Positions 9,276 to 18,107 of a stretch of DNA of 64,000 nt are shown piece by piece. Position 1 is the stretch's first letter; every line of letters starts with the position of its first letter. Source of the DNA: Alphaproteobacteria bacterium (lineage in GTDB: Bacteria; Pseudomonadota; Alphaproteobacteria; Sphingomonadales; Kordiimonadaceae). A program made the position numbers and the translations under genes. The notes beneath the pieces were generated by a model that made no database searches, had not been told where the DNA came from, and worked only from the letters and a program-made list of their open reading frames with translations. The DNA lies in NCBI GenBank assembly GCA_013372975.1, contig JABXIS010000032.1, forward strand, positions 48,314-112,313, read 5' to 3'.

Positions 9276-10043
9276 CTATGCTGTCCAACCGCCATCCATC
9301 ACAAGCGTGGTGCCCGTGGTGAAAGCTGCAGCATCGGACGCCAGATAGAGAACACCGCCTACCATATCCTCAGGCTTGCCCGCGCGCGCGATCGGGAACT
9401 GGTTTGTCACCTGCTGGAGCATATCTTCATTGGACGTGAAAACAGCCGTCATTTTCGTATCAACAAGCCCCGGACAGATGGCATTCACACGGATACCATC
9501 ATGCCCATATTCGCGGGCATAGGCCTTTGTCATATTGATCATGGCAGATTTGGTCATGGAATAGATGCCCTGCAGGTGGCCGGGTGAAATACCGTTAATG
9601 GATGCCACATTCACGATGGCGCCACCGCCCTGCCCCTTCATCATCTTCACAGCTTCAGCCGAAAGATAAAATGGCCCCTTGAGGTTTACATCTATCGTCT
9701 TGTCAAACGCAGCTTCCGGCGTTTCACCAATGAGGCCGTAAAAAGGGTTGGTGCCGCCACAGTTCACCAAAACATCCAGCCTGCCGTATTCCGCCTTGAT
9801 CCAGTCAAAAACAGCGGCCACATCTTCCATCTTGCCGGCATGAGCAGCTTTCGCCTTGGCGTCACCGCCATCAGCCCTGATGCTCTCTGCTACCTTGTCG
9901 CAAGCTTCCTGATCTCGTGATGATACAATCACGCGCGCGCCGTTTGCAGCAAAAGCCCGAACAATCGCCTCACCGATGCCGCGCGAAGACCCTGAGACAA
10001 AAACAACCTTGCCGGTGAAGTCCATCAGCTTTGTATAATCCAT
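9276..10043 (-). CDS. Short-chain dehydrogenase/reductase (FabG-like)
   Basis: Classical NAD(P)-dependent SDR of 255 residues. It has the TGxxxGxG cofactor motif as SGSSRGIGEA, the NNAG-equivalent as NCGGTN, a catalytic Ser in VNVASING, then YSMTKSAM containing the YxxxK pair, and the IRVNAICPG segment after it. The C-terminal GTTLVMDGGW is typical of FabG-like enzymes. The ATG at 10043 has CGGAG upstream. It lies between the second SDR and the APH-type kinase with gaps of 18 and 10 bp, so it shares the operon. It likely oxidises a hydroxyacyl-CoA or secondary alcohol of the same pathway; exact substrate unknown. Confidence 0.88.
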   Translation of the reverse strand: MDYTKLMDFTGKVVFVSGSSRGIGEAIVRAFAANGARVIVSSRDQEACDKVAESIRADGGDAKAKAAHAGKMEDVAAVFDWIKAEYGRLDVLVNCGGTNPFYGLIGETPEAAFDKTIDVNLKGPFYLSAEAVKMMKGQGGGAIVNVASINGISPGHLQGIYSMTKSAMINMTKAYAREYGHDGIRVNAICPGLVDTKMTAVFTSNEDMLQQVTNQFPIARAGKPEDMVGGVLYLASDAAAFTTGTTLVMDGGWTA

Positions 10044-10061
10044 GATAATATCTCCGTGAAA

Positions 10062-10865
10062 TCAGATGGGCTGGCCGGTTGTTTCAAGCTGGTGGCGGCG
10101 GAATTTGCGCATGCCCCCAACCCAACGGTCATAATCCTTGGCCTTGTTAAGAAAATAGCCCTCAACCTGCTCGTGGGGCCTGATCATGAAGCGGCTTTCC
10201 CGCATCATGGCAAGTGTCCGTGACGCTAGTTCTTCGGCGGCCATAATGCCGTCGGCTGCCGCAGAACTGGCCTCTGCACCTGCTGTCATTTTCGATGTCA
10301 CCGCCTGCGGGCAAAGGCAGCCAACGTAAATACCATCATCGCCATGGTTTATCGCGAGGCTTTCTGCGAAGCCAACCGCCGCATGTTTTGTAGTTGAATA
10401 GCTGCTATCACCGATCTGGTTCAGAAGCCCTGCGGCAGAAGCCGTGATCAGGAAGCCACCCTGCCCTCGTTCTATCATTCCCGGCAGAACCGCCCGACAG
10501 GCAAGCACATGTGCAAAGACATTCACTTCCCAGATTTTCTGCCACTGCTCGTTGGAACAATTGATAACAGTCCAATCAGGCCCATCCGTGAACATGATAC
10601 CAGCGTTGGAGACATATAGATCCACCGGGCCCGCGCCCGCTTCTATATCCGCAACCATGGCCTTTACGGCAGCTTCATCGGTAACATCGAGCTGGTAGGC
10701 TTTTGCGCCATCCCCAATTTCAGCAGCTACGGATTTTGCGCCCTCGGCATCCATATCGGCCACGCCAACAAATTTCGCACCTTCTGCAGCAAATTTCTTG
10801 GCCAGCGCCGCGCCAATACCGCTCGCGCCACCAGTCACCACAACAACCTTGTCTTTCACATCCAT
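10062..10865 (-). CDS. Short-chain dehydrogenase/reductase
   Basis: SDR of 267 residues with VTGGASGIGAALAKKFAAEG (cofactor loop), VADMDAEG (an acidic end of strand 2, suggesting NAD rather than NADP preference), VSNAGI (NNAG equivalent) and SYSTTKHA with the YxxxK pair. The ATG at 10865 has GGGGAG five bases upstream and is preferred over a start 15 bases earlier. It differs clearly from the adjacent SDR in its C-terminal part, so the pair is not a recent duplication. The operon position with Fe-ADH and ALDH suggests consecutive oxidation steps on the same carbon skeleton (inference). Confidence 0.87.
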   Translation of the reverse strand: MDVKDKVVVVTGGASGIGAALAKKFAAEGAKFVGVADMDAEGAKSVAAEIGDGAKAYQLDVTDEAAVKAMVADIEAGAGPVDLYVSNAGIMFTDGPDWTVINCSNEQWQKIWEVNVFAHVLACRAVLPGMIERGQGGFLITASAAGLLNQIGDSSYSTTKHAAVGFAESLAINHGDDGIYVGCLCPQAVTSKMTAGAEASSAAADGIMAAEELASRTLAMMRESRFMIRPHEQVEGYFLNKAKDYDRWVGGMRKFRRHQLETTGQPI

Positions 10866-10888
10866 AAAAGCTCCCCTCACTACACAGT

Positions 10889-11332
10889 TCAGGGCTTTAA
10901 ACGGATCGTCTCCAACAAGTCCCTGAAGTCTTCAGGTAATGAAGTGGGGCGGCGCGTCTTTCTGTCCACATAAACATGAACAAAATAGCCTTCAGCTGCC
11001 GGTTCATCACTATCTGCTGTAAACAAACCGATCTCATACCGCACGCTGGACGTACCAAGATGGGTAACTGCAATGCCAGCCCTCACCGCTTGCGGGAACT
11101 CGATCGCCTGCATGTACCGACAGTTGGTTTCAACCACCAAACCGATCACATCGCCTTTGTGAATATCGAGCACGCCTCCCTCAATCAGGAAGCGGTTAAC
11201 CGCAGTGTCGAAAAAGCTGTAATAAACAACATTGTTAACGTGGCCATAAACATCATTGTCCATCCAGCGCGTTTGTATTTCCGTCGCATGCGGATATACA
11301 TGAAGCGGCCGACCTGGTTCTTTTTCACTCAC
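10889..11332 (-). CDS. Acyl-CoA thioesterase, YbgC/FadM (4HBT) family
   Basis: 147-residue single hot-dog protein. The active-site block WMDNDVYGHVNNVVYYSFFDTA has the Asp-xxx-GHVNN arrangement of the 4-hydroxybenzoyl-CoA thioesterase family. The start is GTG at 11332, overlapping the alcohol dehydrogenase stop in a GTGA junction, which indicates translational coupling; GAGG lies seven bases before it. It would release the free acid from an acyl-CoA produced or consumed by the neighbouring dehydrogenases. Specificity cannot be read. Confidence 0.88.
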   Translation of the reverse strand: MSEKEPGRPLHVYPHATEIQTRWMDNDVYGHVNNVVYYSFFDTAVNRFLIEGGVLDIHKGDVIGLVVETNCRYMQAIEFPQAVRAGIAVTHLGTSSVRYEIGLFTADSDEPAAEGYFVHVYVDRKTRRPTSLPEDFRDLLETIRLKP

Positions 11333-12468
11333 AGCGCAGCCTCGTAAATTTGGTAGGCATCCTCCTGGGTAATCTCTCGCGGATTGTTGACCAGAAGCCG
11401 CTCTTGCAACATCGCGTCTTCCGCCAATAGCGCCAGATCTTTCTCGGCAATGCCCACATCGCGGAGGCGTTTTTCAATGCCAACCATATCCGCAAGCTGA
11501 TCCAACCAAGAGATGAGCTCATCCGCTGTGTCACCCGCCCCAACATGGGCGGCAAGCTCGGCATACATCTCACCAGCCACACTGCTGTTGAAACGCAACA
11601 CATGTGGGAGCACCAGTGCATTGGAGAGGCCATGCGGGATATGGAAATGGCCTCCGAGGGGATAGGCAAGCGCGTGGACACCCGCCACGGGCGCATTGGC
11701 GAAGGCCTGTCCGGCCAGCATCGCGCCGACAAGCATATTGCGGCGTGCCTCAAGATCGCTTCCCTCTTTGCATGCTTTCACTAGGTTTTTGCCCAACAAT
11801 GCCAGCGCCTGCAACGCCAACCCGTCAGAAATTGGATTCTTCTTCAACTTTGTCGTATAGGCCTCGATTGCGTGCACCATGGCGTCGATGCCAGTTGCCG
11901 CAGTTATATGGGCAGGAAGGCCTGTTGTCAGCGTGGCATCCAACACTGCCAGGTCGCACAGAAGCGTCGCGTCGGACACACCCATCTTTCGGGTTTCACC
12001 TGTTGTGATCACCGAAATCTGGGTTACTTCAGACCCCGTTCCGGCAGTCGTGGGCACTTGCACCAGCGGCAATCTGCCGCCTGTCACCTGGTCAATACCA
12101 TACAAGGTTTCGAGCCCTTGGCTCCCCATTGCCATGATAGCAGCCAATTTGGCAACATCCATCGAACTTCCGCCACCAAATCCGATAATCAAATCGGAAC
12201 GATGTGCTTTTGCCGTTCGCGTTGCGTCCAGCACTACACTTTCTGACGGATCTGCTTCAACACCATCATAAAGTGCTGGATGAAGGCCAGCATCATCAAG
12301 TGCGCACATCAAAGGGCCAACCATTCCCAGTTTGACAAGGCCGATGTCAGTGACAACAAGTGGCCGCTGGCAAGCCGGAAATCGAGCCTTTAAAAGTGCT
12401 CCCAGATTACGTGTTGCACCATCCTCCACCAACACAGAGCGAACAGTATTGAAATTAAAGGCAGTCAA
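11329..12468 (-). CDS. Iron-containing alcohol dehydrogenase
   Basis: 379-residue group III (Fe-dependent) alcohol dehydrogenase. GGGSSMDVAKL is the NAD-binding signature and GTGSEVTQISVIT follows. Metal ligands fall in the Asp of LDATLTTGLP, in HAITAATGID-like helices, and in the GHFHIPHGLSNALVLPHVL segment, which carries the paired histidines. The start is TTG at 12468, accepted because AGGAGG lies five bases before it and the sequence then matches the family N-terminus. It sits 15 bp after the aldehyde dehydrogenase. Together the two would take a primary alcohol to the acid via the aldehyde. Confidence 0.9.
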   Translation of the reverse strand: MTAFNFNTVRSVLVEDGATRNLGALLKARFPACQRPLVVTDIGLVKLGMVGPLMCALDDAGLHPALYDGVEADPSESVVLDATRTAKAHRSDLIIGFGGGSSMDVAKLAAIMAMGSQGLETLYGIDQVTGGRLPLVQVPTTAGTGSEVTQISVITTGETRKMGVSDATLLCDLAVLDATLTTGLPAHITAATGIDAMVHAIEAYTTKLKKNPISDGLALQALALLGKNLVKACKEGSDLEARRNMLVGAMLAGQAFANAPVAGVHALAYPLGGHFHIPHGLSNALVLPHVLRFNSSVAGEMYAELAAHVGAGDTADELISWLDQLADMVGIEKRLRDVGIAEKDLALLAEDAMLQERLLVNNPREITQEDAYQIYEAAL

Positions 12469-12483
12469 GAGGGCCTCCTGCGC

Positions 12484-13932
12484 TTATTTGATCTGGCGCT
12501 CAATAGTTTTTCGAAGCTTGTCGGTATAAGGCGGCACGATACCTAGAAGGTTGCCTATCGACAGCTTCGGATGTCGAAGAACTGATTTTTGATGACTGAA
12601 TTCAAGGAAACCATCATATCCGTGATAATGCCCCATGCCACTGTTCCCCACGCCTCCAAACGGCAAATTCTCGTGAGCCCCATGCCAGAGCACATCATTC
12701 ACGGTCACACCACCTGATGTGGTGCGGGTGAGCACGGCTTCTTCCTCGGCCTTGTCATGGCCAAAATAATACAGCGCCAAAGGCCTTTCTCGCTCATTGA
12801 CATAGTCGATTACATCTTCCGCCTTATCGTAGGTGCGCACAGGCAGGATCGGTCCAAAAATCTCCTCCTGCATCACCTTCATATCGTCGGTTGGATTCAG
12901 GATCAGAGCTGATGGCAGCTTGTTGGCCTGATTTTGCCCTTTAAAATCCTCATCTGCGGGGTTGATGATCCGCACATCTGCCCCTTTCGCACGTGCGTCT
13001 TCAAGATAGCCCTCGAGACGTTCCCGATGCCGCGCGCTGATGATGGATGTATATTGATCGTTCGCCAGCATGGTGGGATACATGCTTTCCACCTTCCTGG
13101 TATATGTCTCAACAAAGGCGTCCCGGCGGTCCGCATCAATATTCAGATAATCCGGCGCCAGGCATATCTGTCCGGCGTTCATATGTTTGAAGGTTGCCAC
13201 CCTTTCGGCAACCATATCCAGATCTGCACTCTTGCCAACTACAACCGGGCTTTTCCCGCCAAGTTCCAAGGTCACCGGTGTGAGGTGCTCGCTTGCCGCA
13301 CGCATGATCAATTTTCCAACCATCGGCGCCCCGGTAAACATCAGATGATCCCAAGGTTGGCTTGCAAAGGCCTGGCTGGTTTCCACGGCCCCCGTCACCA
13401 CAGCCACCTCGGTTTTATCGAAGTGTTTTTCAAAAACCTCCGCGAAAAAGGCAGACGTTCTCGGCGTGTGTTCTGATGGCTTGATCACCACCCGATTGCC
13501 GGCGGCAAGCATCTGCGCAAGCGGCACGAATACCATTGTCAGGGGAAAGTTCCAGGGGGTAATCAACCCCACTACACCTTTTGGCTGCGGCACCACTTCT
13601 GCCTTTGCGCCAAGAAGCCCCAGTGGGAACTGCAGGCTCCGCTTCGAAGACTTCATCCATCTGTCGACATGCTTAATGGCGTCCTTCAATGCGCCGTGGC
13701 TTGCCGCCACATCCGCGAACAATGTGGTCTCTGCTGATCGATTTCCAAAGTCTTCTGATATCAGGCGAATATAATCGTCCTTATATTCCATCAGGCACTG
13801 CAGGGCGCGCTTCAGCCTATCCTTGCGTGTCGAGGAAGTAACGGCACCCTCTGTCAGATAGCTCTGCCGCTGAGCCTTCAGCAGGGTGGCAATATCTTCC
13901 GCCGGTGTTTCGATCAGTGCGCTACCGTCCAT
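12484..13932 (-). CDS. Coniferyl-aldehyde-dehydrogenase-like ALDH
   Basis: 482-residue NAD(P)-dependent aldehyde dehydrogenase of the compact class 3-like group that includes coniferyl aldehyde dehydrogenases. Key residues visible are Asn128 in TPWNFP, Glu223 in TLELGGKSP and nucleophile Cys257 in NAGQICLAPDY. The LPFGGVGNSGMGHYHGYDGF segment is the usual C-terminal signature. ATG at 13932 has AAGGGGAG five bases upstream and is preferred to the longer frame. It is the first gene of the six-gene leftward operon (ALDH, Fe-ADH, thioesterase, SDR, SDR, kinase). The natural aldehyde may be aromatic or long-chain; not decidable here. Confidence 0.9.
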   Translation of the reverse strand: MDGSALIETPAEDIATLLKAQRQSYLTEGAVTSSTRKDRLKRALQCLMEYKDDYIRLISEDFGNRSAETTLFADVAASHGALKDAIKHVDRWMKSSKRSLQFPLGLLGAKAEVVPQPKGVVGLITPWNFPLTMVFVPLAQMLAAGNRVVIKPSEHTPRTSAFFAEVFEKHFDKTEVAVVTGAVETSQAFASQPWDHLMFTGAPMVGKLIMRAASEHLTPVTLELGGKSPVVVGKSADLDMVAERVATFKHMNAGQICLAPDYLNIDADRRDAFVETYTRKVESMYPTMLANDQYTSIISARHRERLEGYLEDARAKGADVRIINPADEDFKGQNQANKLPSALILNPTDDMKVMQEEIFGPILPVRTYDKAEDVIDYVNERERPLALYYFGHDKAEEEAVLTRTTSGGVTVNDVLWHGAHENLPFGGVGNSGMGHYHGYDGFLEFSHQKSVLRHPKLSIGNLLGIVPPYTDKLRKTIERQIK

Positions 13933-14003
13933 TGTCTCTCCCCTTTGATGGCGGCATGCCTCTTTGGCAATGCATTCCATTAAAAGGTAGCCCGGCTTTA
14001 GTA

Positions 14004-14015
14004 GACTTCAAAGTC
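14004..14015. promoter_or_regulatory. Palindrome GACTTCAAAGTC upstream of the six-gene operon
   Basis: Arms GACTT/AAGTC around a two-base centre, about 70 bp before the aldehyde dehydrogenase start codon and just downstream (leftward) of the chemoreceptor terminator. Its placement in the only leader of the operon makes a regulator site possible. Short dyads like this also occur by chance. Confidence 0.3.
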
Positions 14016-14022
14016 CAAAATT

Positions 14023-14048
14023 AAAAAGGCCCGCTATCACGGGCCTTT
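14023..14048 (-). terminator. Intrinsic terminator of the chemoreceptor gene
   Basis: Nine-base-pair stem AAAGGCCCG / CGGGCCTTT with a six-base loop. Read leftward it ends in a run of T, 25 bp after the chemoreceptor stop. It separates that gene from the six-gene operon. Confidence 0.85.
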
Positions 14049-14072
14049 CTTCAAGTAAACGCCAATCAGTAT

Positions 14073-16223
14073 CTATGCCGTCCTAAGGAAGTGAATGTTT
14101 CCTGGCTCAGATGGCCTGGCCTGCCGACCTTCTTCAGAAGTATCCCGTACTTCAAGCAAGAAACGTTCAACTTCTTTCTTCAGCGTTTCAGATTCTGTGA
14201 GCAACTTCTCTGCATTCTGTTGCATTTCGCCAGACATGGTCCTGGTCTCTGCTGCTGCAGCATCCACGATAGCAACACTTCCCCTAACCTGTTCTGTGCT
14301 TGCGGAAACATGCTGTACATTCATTGCAATCTCACCAGTAGCAGCAGATTGCTGGTGAACAGCCGCAACCACTGACTGTGTGACATCATTCATCTGCCCG
14401 ATAATCTCACCGATACGATTGATGGCGCCCGAAGCATCGTCAGAAACCAGTTGGATTTTTTCAACATAGGCTGCGATCTCTTCCGTCGCTTTACTCGATT
14501 GGGAGGCCAGGTTCTTCACTTCCGAGGCAACGACCGCAAACCCTTTACCTGCCTCGCCTGCGCGTGCCGCTTCGATGGTGGCATTGAGCGCAAGCAAGTT
14601 GGTTTGGTCAGCAATATCTCGGATCATTTTCACGACGTTACCAATTTGGCTAGCAGCGTTCGAAAGCCCGGCGACAGTTTCCGTTGTCCGGCTGGCCTCA
14701 ACCACTGCGCTTTGCGCAACCTGAGCGCTTTGGTCCAGCTCATGACTGACCGAGCGGAAGGACACTGACAACTCTTCGGTGGCGCCCGCAACGGCCTGAA
14801 CGTTGGACGCGGCTTCATCAGTAGCTTTTTGCGTCATATGTACTTGGGCTGAAGTCTCTTGTGTATTGCCTACAAGGGATTTGGCCGCACCAGCCATATC
14901 TTTCGATGCATTGGCCACAGTTTCAACAATACGCATCACTCCGGCTTCAAATACATCGGCCATTTGCAAGCGTTGCTTCATTCGCATTTCCTGCCGGGCC
15001 TTGCGCTCTTGTTCTTGACGCGCCTTCTGCTCTTCCAGCTGGCGTGCTTCTTCCTTTTCATGGGCCCGCTGGGCCTCAGCCATGCGCAACTCGGTTTCGA
15101 CCTTTTCCTCAGCCAGTCGTTCCAGCTCAAAAGCTTTGTCTTTGAATACGCCTGCCGCTTCAGCCATCTTTCCAAGCTCGTCTGAGCGGGCACGGCCAGG
15201 AATATCGGTCGTCTTGTCACCTGCGGCCAGCTTCGATATCGCGTCCGTGATACGTACCAGCGGCCCGGCTACTGATGCCCCAATGTACCAGGCCATCAGA
15301 GCCGCAATAACGGCACCTATCGCCAAACCAATAAAACTTTGTTCTATCGCAGTGGAGACAGCAACCATCATGCTGTCAAGCGCGTGGCCCTGTTCGTTAC
15401 GGGCAGCTTGCTTGGCCTTGCCTGTAATATCCGCAATATCTGCAGCTGCATTTTCAAGCTGGACAATAGCATCGTTCAAAGCCAGGGCTGCTGCATTTTT
15501 CGCCCGAAGGCTTTGGCGGATCACATCACCGTCGCGCCGTGCATACATCAGAACTCGCATCTCCCTGCGAGGTGTACCACGAAGGGCGGCCTGCGCATCC
15601 TTAATCAGGCTGTCAAATTCCTCACCTGCCCGGATAGCTTCGTCAAAGTCTGCCAACTGGCCTGATGCAACATAGGCGATGCTTGCCTGATTGAACCGGC
15701 CGACCACAGGCTGAAACTTCGGTGCCATATCGCTGGCCGCACCACCCTTCTGCCGCAAAAACTCAACCAATAATTTGGAAGAGTTTTCCAGCTTGCCAAT
15801 ACCAACTGCGACAACTTGCAAGGCATCTTCTTCATTACCCAACCTGTTTTCAACCGCTGTAAAAACCTGTGCGAAAGCATTGGATGCCGTTTCAATTTCA
15901 GCCGCTGTTCCGGCCTCACCAACCGAGACCAATAGTTCACTAACCTCACGTTTGGTTACTTCGGCCCTTTCCTGCGCTTTCTTTAAACGCAGCTGATCTT
16001 CTTCCCTCCCGGAAAAAGCGAATGAGCGGAGAGCATTGGTTTGCGCCGCGATATCAGAGGCATAGTCGTTTACATGACGAACAATATCCGTTTTGGCGAC
16101 AATCTCCTGAGAAGCTTTGTCTAGGCCACGTAATCCAAAAGCAGAAATGAGATTGGCTGCCGCCAACGTGACAATCACTGCCGTGAACCCAAGGAGGATT
16201 CGCAGGCGAACCGAAAGACGCAT
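14073..16223 (-). CDS. Methyl-accepting chemotaxis protein
   Basis: 716-residue transmembrane chemoreceptor. A first membrane helix (LLGFTAVIVTLAAANLISAF) is followed by a large helical periplasmic sensor region of about 260 residues, then a second helix (FIGLAIGAVIAALMAWYIG), a HAMP domain (PLVRITDAISKLAAGD) and a charged coiled coil rich in Lys/Glu/Gln. The signalling domain contains DQTNLLALNATIEAARAGEAGKGFAVVA split by no insertions, the hairpin tip that contacts CheA/CheW. ATG at 16223 has GAGGAT seven bases upstream. No CheB/CheR pentapeptide is evident at the C-terminus. The ligand is unknown. It is monocistronic, bounded by its own terminator. Confidence 0.93.
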   Translation of the reverse strand: MRLSVRLRILLGFTAVIVTLAAANLISAFGLRGLDKASQEIVAKTDIVRHVNDYASDIAAQTNALRSFAFSGREEDQLRLKKAQERAEVTKREVSELLVSVGEAGTAAEIETASNAFAQVFTAVENRLGNEEDALQVVAVGIGKLENSSKLLVEFLRQKGGAASDMAPKFQPVVGRFNQASIAYVASGQLADFDEAIRAGEEFDSLIKDAQAALRGTPRREMRVLMYARRDGDVIRQSLRAKNAAALALNDAIVQLENAAADIADITGKAKQAARNEQGHALDSMMVAVSTAIEQSFIGLAIGAVIAALMAWYIGASVAGPLVRITDAISKLAAGDKTTDIPGRARSDELGKMAEAAGVFKDKAFELERLAEEKVETELRMAEAQRAHEKEEARQLEEQKARQEQERKARQEMRMKQRLQMADVFEAGVMRIVETVANASKDMAGAAKSLVGNTQETSAQVHMTQKATDEAASNVQAVAGATEELSVSFRSVSHELDQSAQVAQSAVVEASRTTETVAGLSNAASQIGNVVKMIRDIADQTNLLALNATIEAARAGEAGKGFAVVASEVKNLASQSSKATEEIAAYVEKIQLVSDDASGAINRIGEIIGQMNDVTQSVVAAVHQQSAATGEIAMNVQHVSASTEQVRGSVAIVDAAAAETRTMSGEMQQNAEKLLTESETLKKEVERFLLEVRDTSEEGRQARPSEPGNIHFLRTA

Positions 16224-16370
16224 TTTTTTATCCTCGCAATAACAGTTCGCCAAAGGCGTTGGACGGCGAACTCTGATCGTGCCTCGTTATTTTGCGAGAA
16301 GACTAAGATTGCGGAATGACAGTTTTGTTACGAAGATATGACAATTCGCGATTCCGGGCGAATTCAATGA

Positions 16371-16398
16371 AACAATTCAGCAACATTGCTGAATTGTT
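16371..16398 (-). terminator. 12-bp inverted repeat after pdxH, possible terminator
   Basis: Arms AACAATTCAGCA / TGCTGAATTGTT with a four-base loop, two bases after the pdxH stop codon. Read leftward the stem is followed only by TTTC, so it is a weak terminator or an mRNA 3'-end stabiliser. Confidence 0.5.
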
Positions 16399-16400
16399 CG

Positions 16401-17003
16401 TCAGGGATAAAGTTCCGCCAGTGCCCAGTTACTGGCCTCATCGTCCAGTTTATAAGTAATGCGTTCATGCAAGCGGAATTTCCGGTCGCGCCAAAACTCA
16501 AAATAAGTTGGCTTCAGGCGAAAACCTGACCAGTTTTCAGGCCGAGGCACATCCCCTGCGCCAAATTTGGCCATATAACTTGCGATGGCTGCCTCAAATT
16601 CAAAACGGCCCTGCATCTCGCGGGATTGTTTTGATGCCCACGCACCGATCCTGCTTGCGCGAGGACGAGAGGCAAAATATGCGTCAGCCTCTTCTGCTGA
16701 AACAGCCTCCACTTCACCCTCAATGCGAATCTGTCTGCGAAGGGTTTTCCAATGAAACAGGATTGCTGCCTTCGGGTTTTCGGCCAGCTCATTACCCTTC
16801 CGGCTATCAAGGTTGGTATAAAAGACGATACCTTCAGCATCACATCCTTTCATCAAGACCATACGAACACTTGGGAAGCCATCGGGTGTACTTGTAGCCA
16901 AGGCCATCGCCGTCGGGTCGTTGGCCTCGCTGGCTGTGGCTTCTGCGATCCAGTCATTCACCATATTGAACGGCGCTTCAAATGCTGCTCTTTTTTCTGC
17001 CAT
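16401..17003 (-). CDS. pdxH: Pyridoxamine 5'-phosphate oxidase
   Basis: FMN-dependent enzyme that oxidises pyridoxamine/pyridoxine 5'-phosphate to pyridoxal 5'-phosphate, the last step of vitamin B6 salvage and synthesis. 200 residues, close to the usual 210-220. Visible blocks: FPSVRMVLMKGCD, FYTNLDSRKGNEL, AAILFHWKTLRRQIRIEG (FMN phosphate contacts), SRIGAWASKQS, and the C-terminal EFWRDRKFRLHERITY signature with a typical RLHxR motif. The ATG at 17003 fits the family start better than the longer frame. It is divergent from the dnaJ-like gene. Confidence 0.95.
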   Translation of the reverse strand: MAEKRAAFEAPFNMVNDWIAEATASEANDPTAMALATSTPDGFPSVRMVLMKGCDAEGIVFYTNLDSRKGNELAENPKAAILFHWKTLRRQIRIEGEVEAVSAEEADAYFASRPRASRIGAWASKQSREMQGRFEFEAAIASYMAKFGAGDVPRPENWSGFRLKPTYFEFWRDRKFRLHERITYKLDDEASNWALAELYP

Positions 17004-17165
17004 AACCCTAACCCCGGAATGTATCTTTTCGTATGCGATGCGTTTGTTTTGCGATATCAAAACTAACCGTCTCTAAAATCAAGAATATTGCGCGCCTGTA
17101 CGCTCAGCTTATATGATAAAGAGACACGTGATTCAGTATCTGTTTTTTGGGGTCAGCACAATCCT

Positions 17166-18107
17166 ATGAACGACCTGTATAAGATTTTGGGTATATCCAC
17201 TGATGCAAGCCAGGCCGATGTCAAAAAGGCCTACAGGGCACTTGCGAAGAAATATCATCCGGACACCAACAAGGATGATCCCAAGATAGCCGAGCGCTTC
17301 AAGGAAGTGTCGAGCGCATATTCCATCCTTGGCAATGACGAACAACGTTCTCGATATGACAGAGGCGAAATCGATCACACAGGCGCAGAGGTCAGGCGAT
17401 CCAGCCCATTTGGCTTTGGAGGCCAAAGCCGGGCCCGAGCCGGCGCTGGCGGTTTTGGCGATTTTGACTTCGATGAAGCACAGGACATTTTTTCTGATTT
17501 CTTTCGGTCAGCTAGCCGCAAACGCGGTCCCTCGTCCGCTGGACAAGGGCCGTACGAGCAGTCAGGCCGCAAGCGTGGGCTGGATATCAGTTACAAGATC
17601 ACGATTGGCTTTGAAGAATCTATAACAGGTGGCACACGACGCCTCACCCTCAATGACGGCCGCAATGTTGACATCAAAATCCCGGAAGGCATCCGGGATG
17701 GTCAGGTTATCCGGCTATCAGGTCAGGGGGGGCCGGCTTTCGGTGGCGGCCCCAAAGGTGACGCCCTCGTCGAAATTCGCGTAGCCGAGCACCCCTACTA
17801 TAGGCGCGATGGCCTCGATATTCATCTGGAACTTCCCATTTCGCTCGATGAAGCCGTTCTGGGCGGCGACATACAAGTCCCAACCCCAAAGGGACGATTG
17901 ACAGTCCGCATCCCGAAGAACAGTTCGACAGGCAAACGCCTGCGGCTCAAGGAAAAGGGTGTCAAACGGGGTGACCAGGTGGGCCATATGTATGTATCGC
18001 TCAAACTGATGCTGCCCCCGGAACGAGATGCTGAACTCGAAAGCCTGATCAAAAAATGGAACGGTGGTGACGGCAGCGCCCTGAGGAAAAAGGCGGGTCT
18101 CAACTGA
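17166..18107 (+). CDS. DnaJ-class co-chaperone without zinc finger (CbpA-like)
   Basis: 313-residue Hsp40. The N-terminal J domain (residues 1-70) carries the essential HPD in KYHPDTNKDD, which stimulates DnaK ATPase. A Gly/Phe-rich linker (GFGGQSRARAGAGGFGDF) follows, then the two beta-sandwich substrate-binding domains (RRLTLNDGRNVDIKIPEGIRDG; QVPTPKGRLTVRIP). The four CxxCxGxG zinc modules of true DnaJ are absent, so it is a type B, CbpA-like protein. ATG at 17166 is chosen because the J domain begins there. Its stop overlaps the yihY start (TGATG), implying coupling. Confidence 0.9.
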   Translation: MNDLYKILGISTDASQADVKKAYRALAKKYHPDTNKDDPKIAERFKEVSSAYSILGNDEQRSRYDRGEIDHTGAEVRRSSPFGFGGQSRARAGAGGFGDFDFDEAQDIFSDFFRSASRKRGPSSAGQGPYEQSGRKRGLDISYKITIGFEESITGGTRRLTLNDGRNVDIKIPEGIRDGQVIRLSGQGGPAFGGGPKGDALVEIRVAEHPYYRRDGLDIHLELPISLDEAVLGGDIQVPTPKGRLTVRIPKNSSTGKRLRLKEKGVKRGDQVGHMYVSLKLMLPPERDAELESLIKKWNGGDGSALRKKAGLN

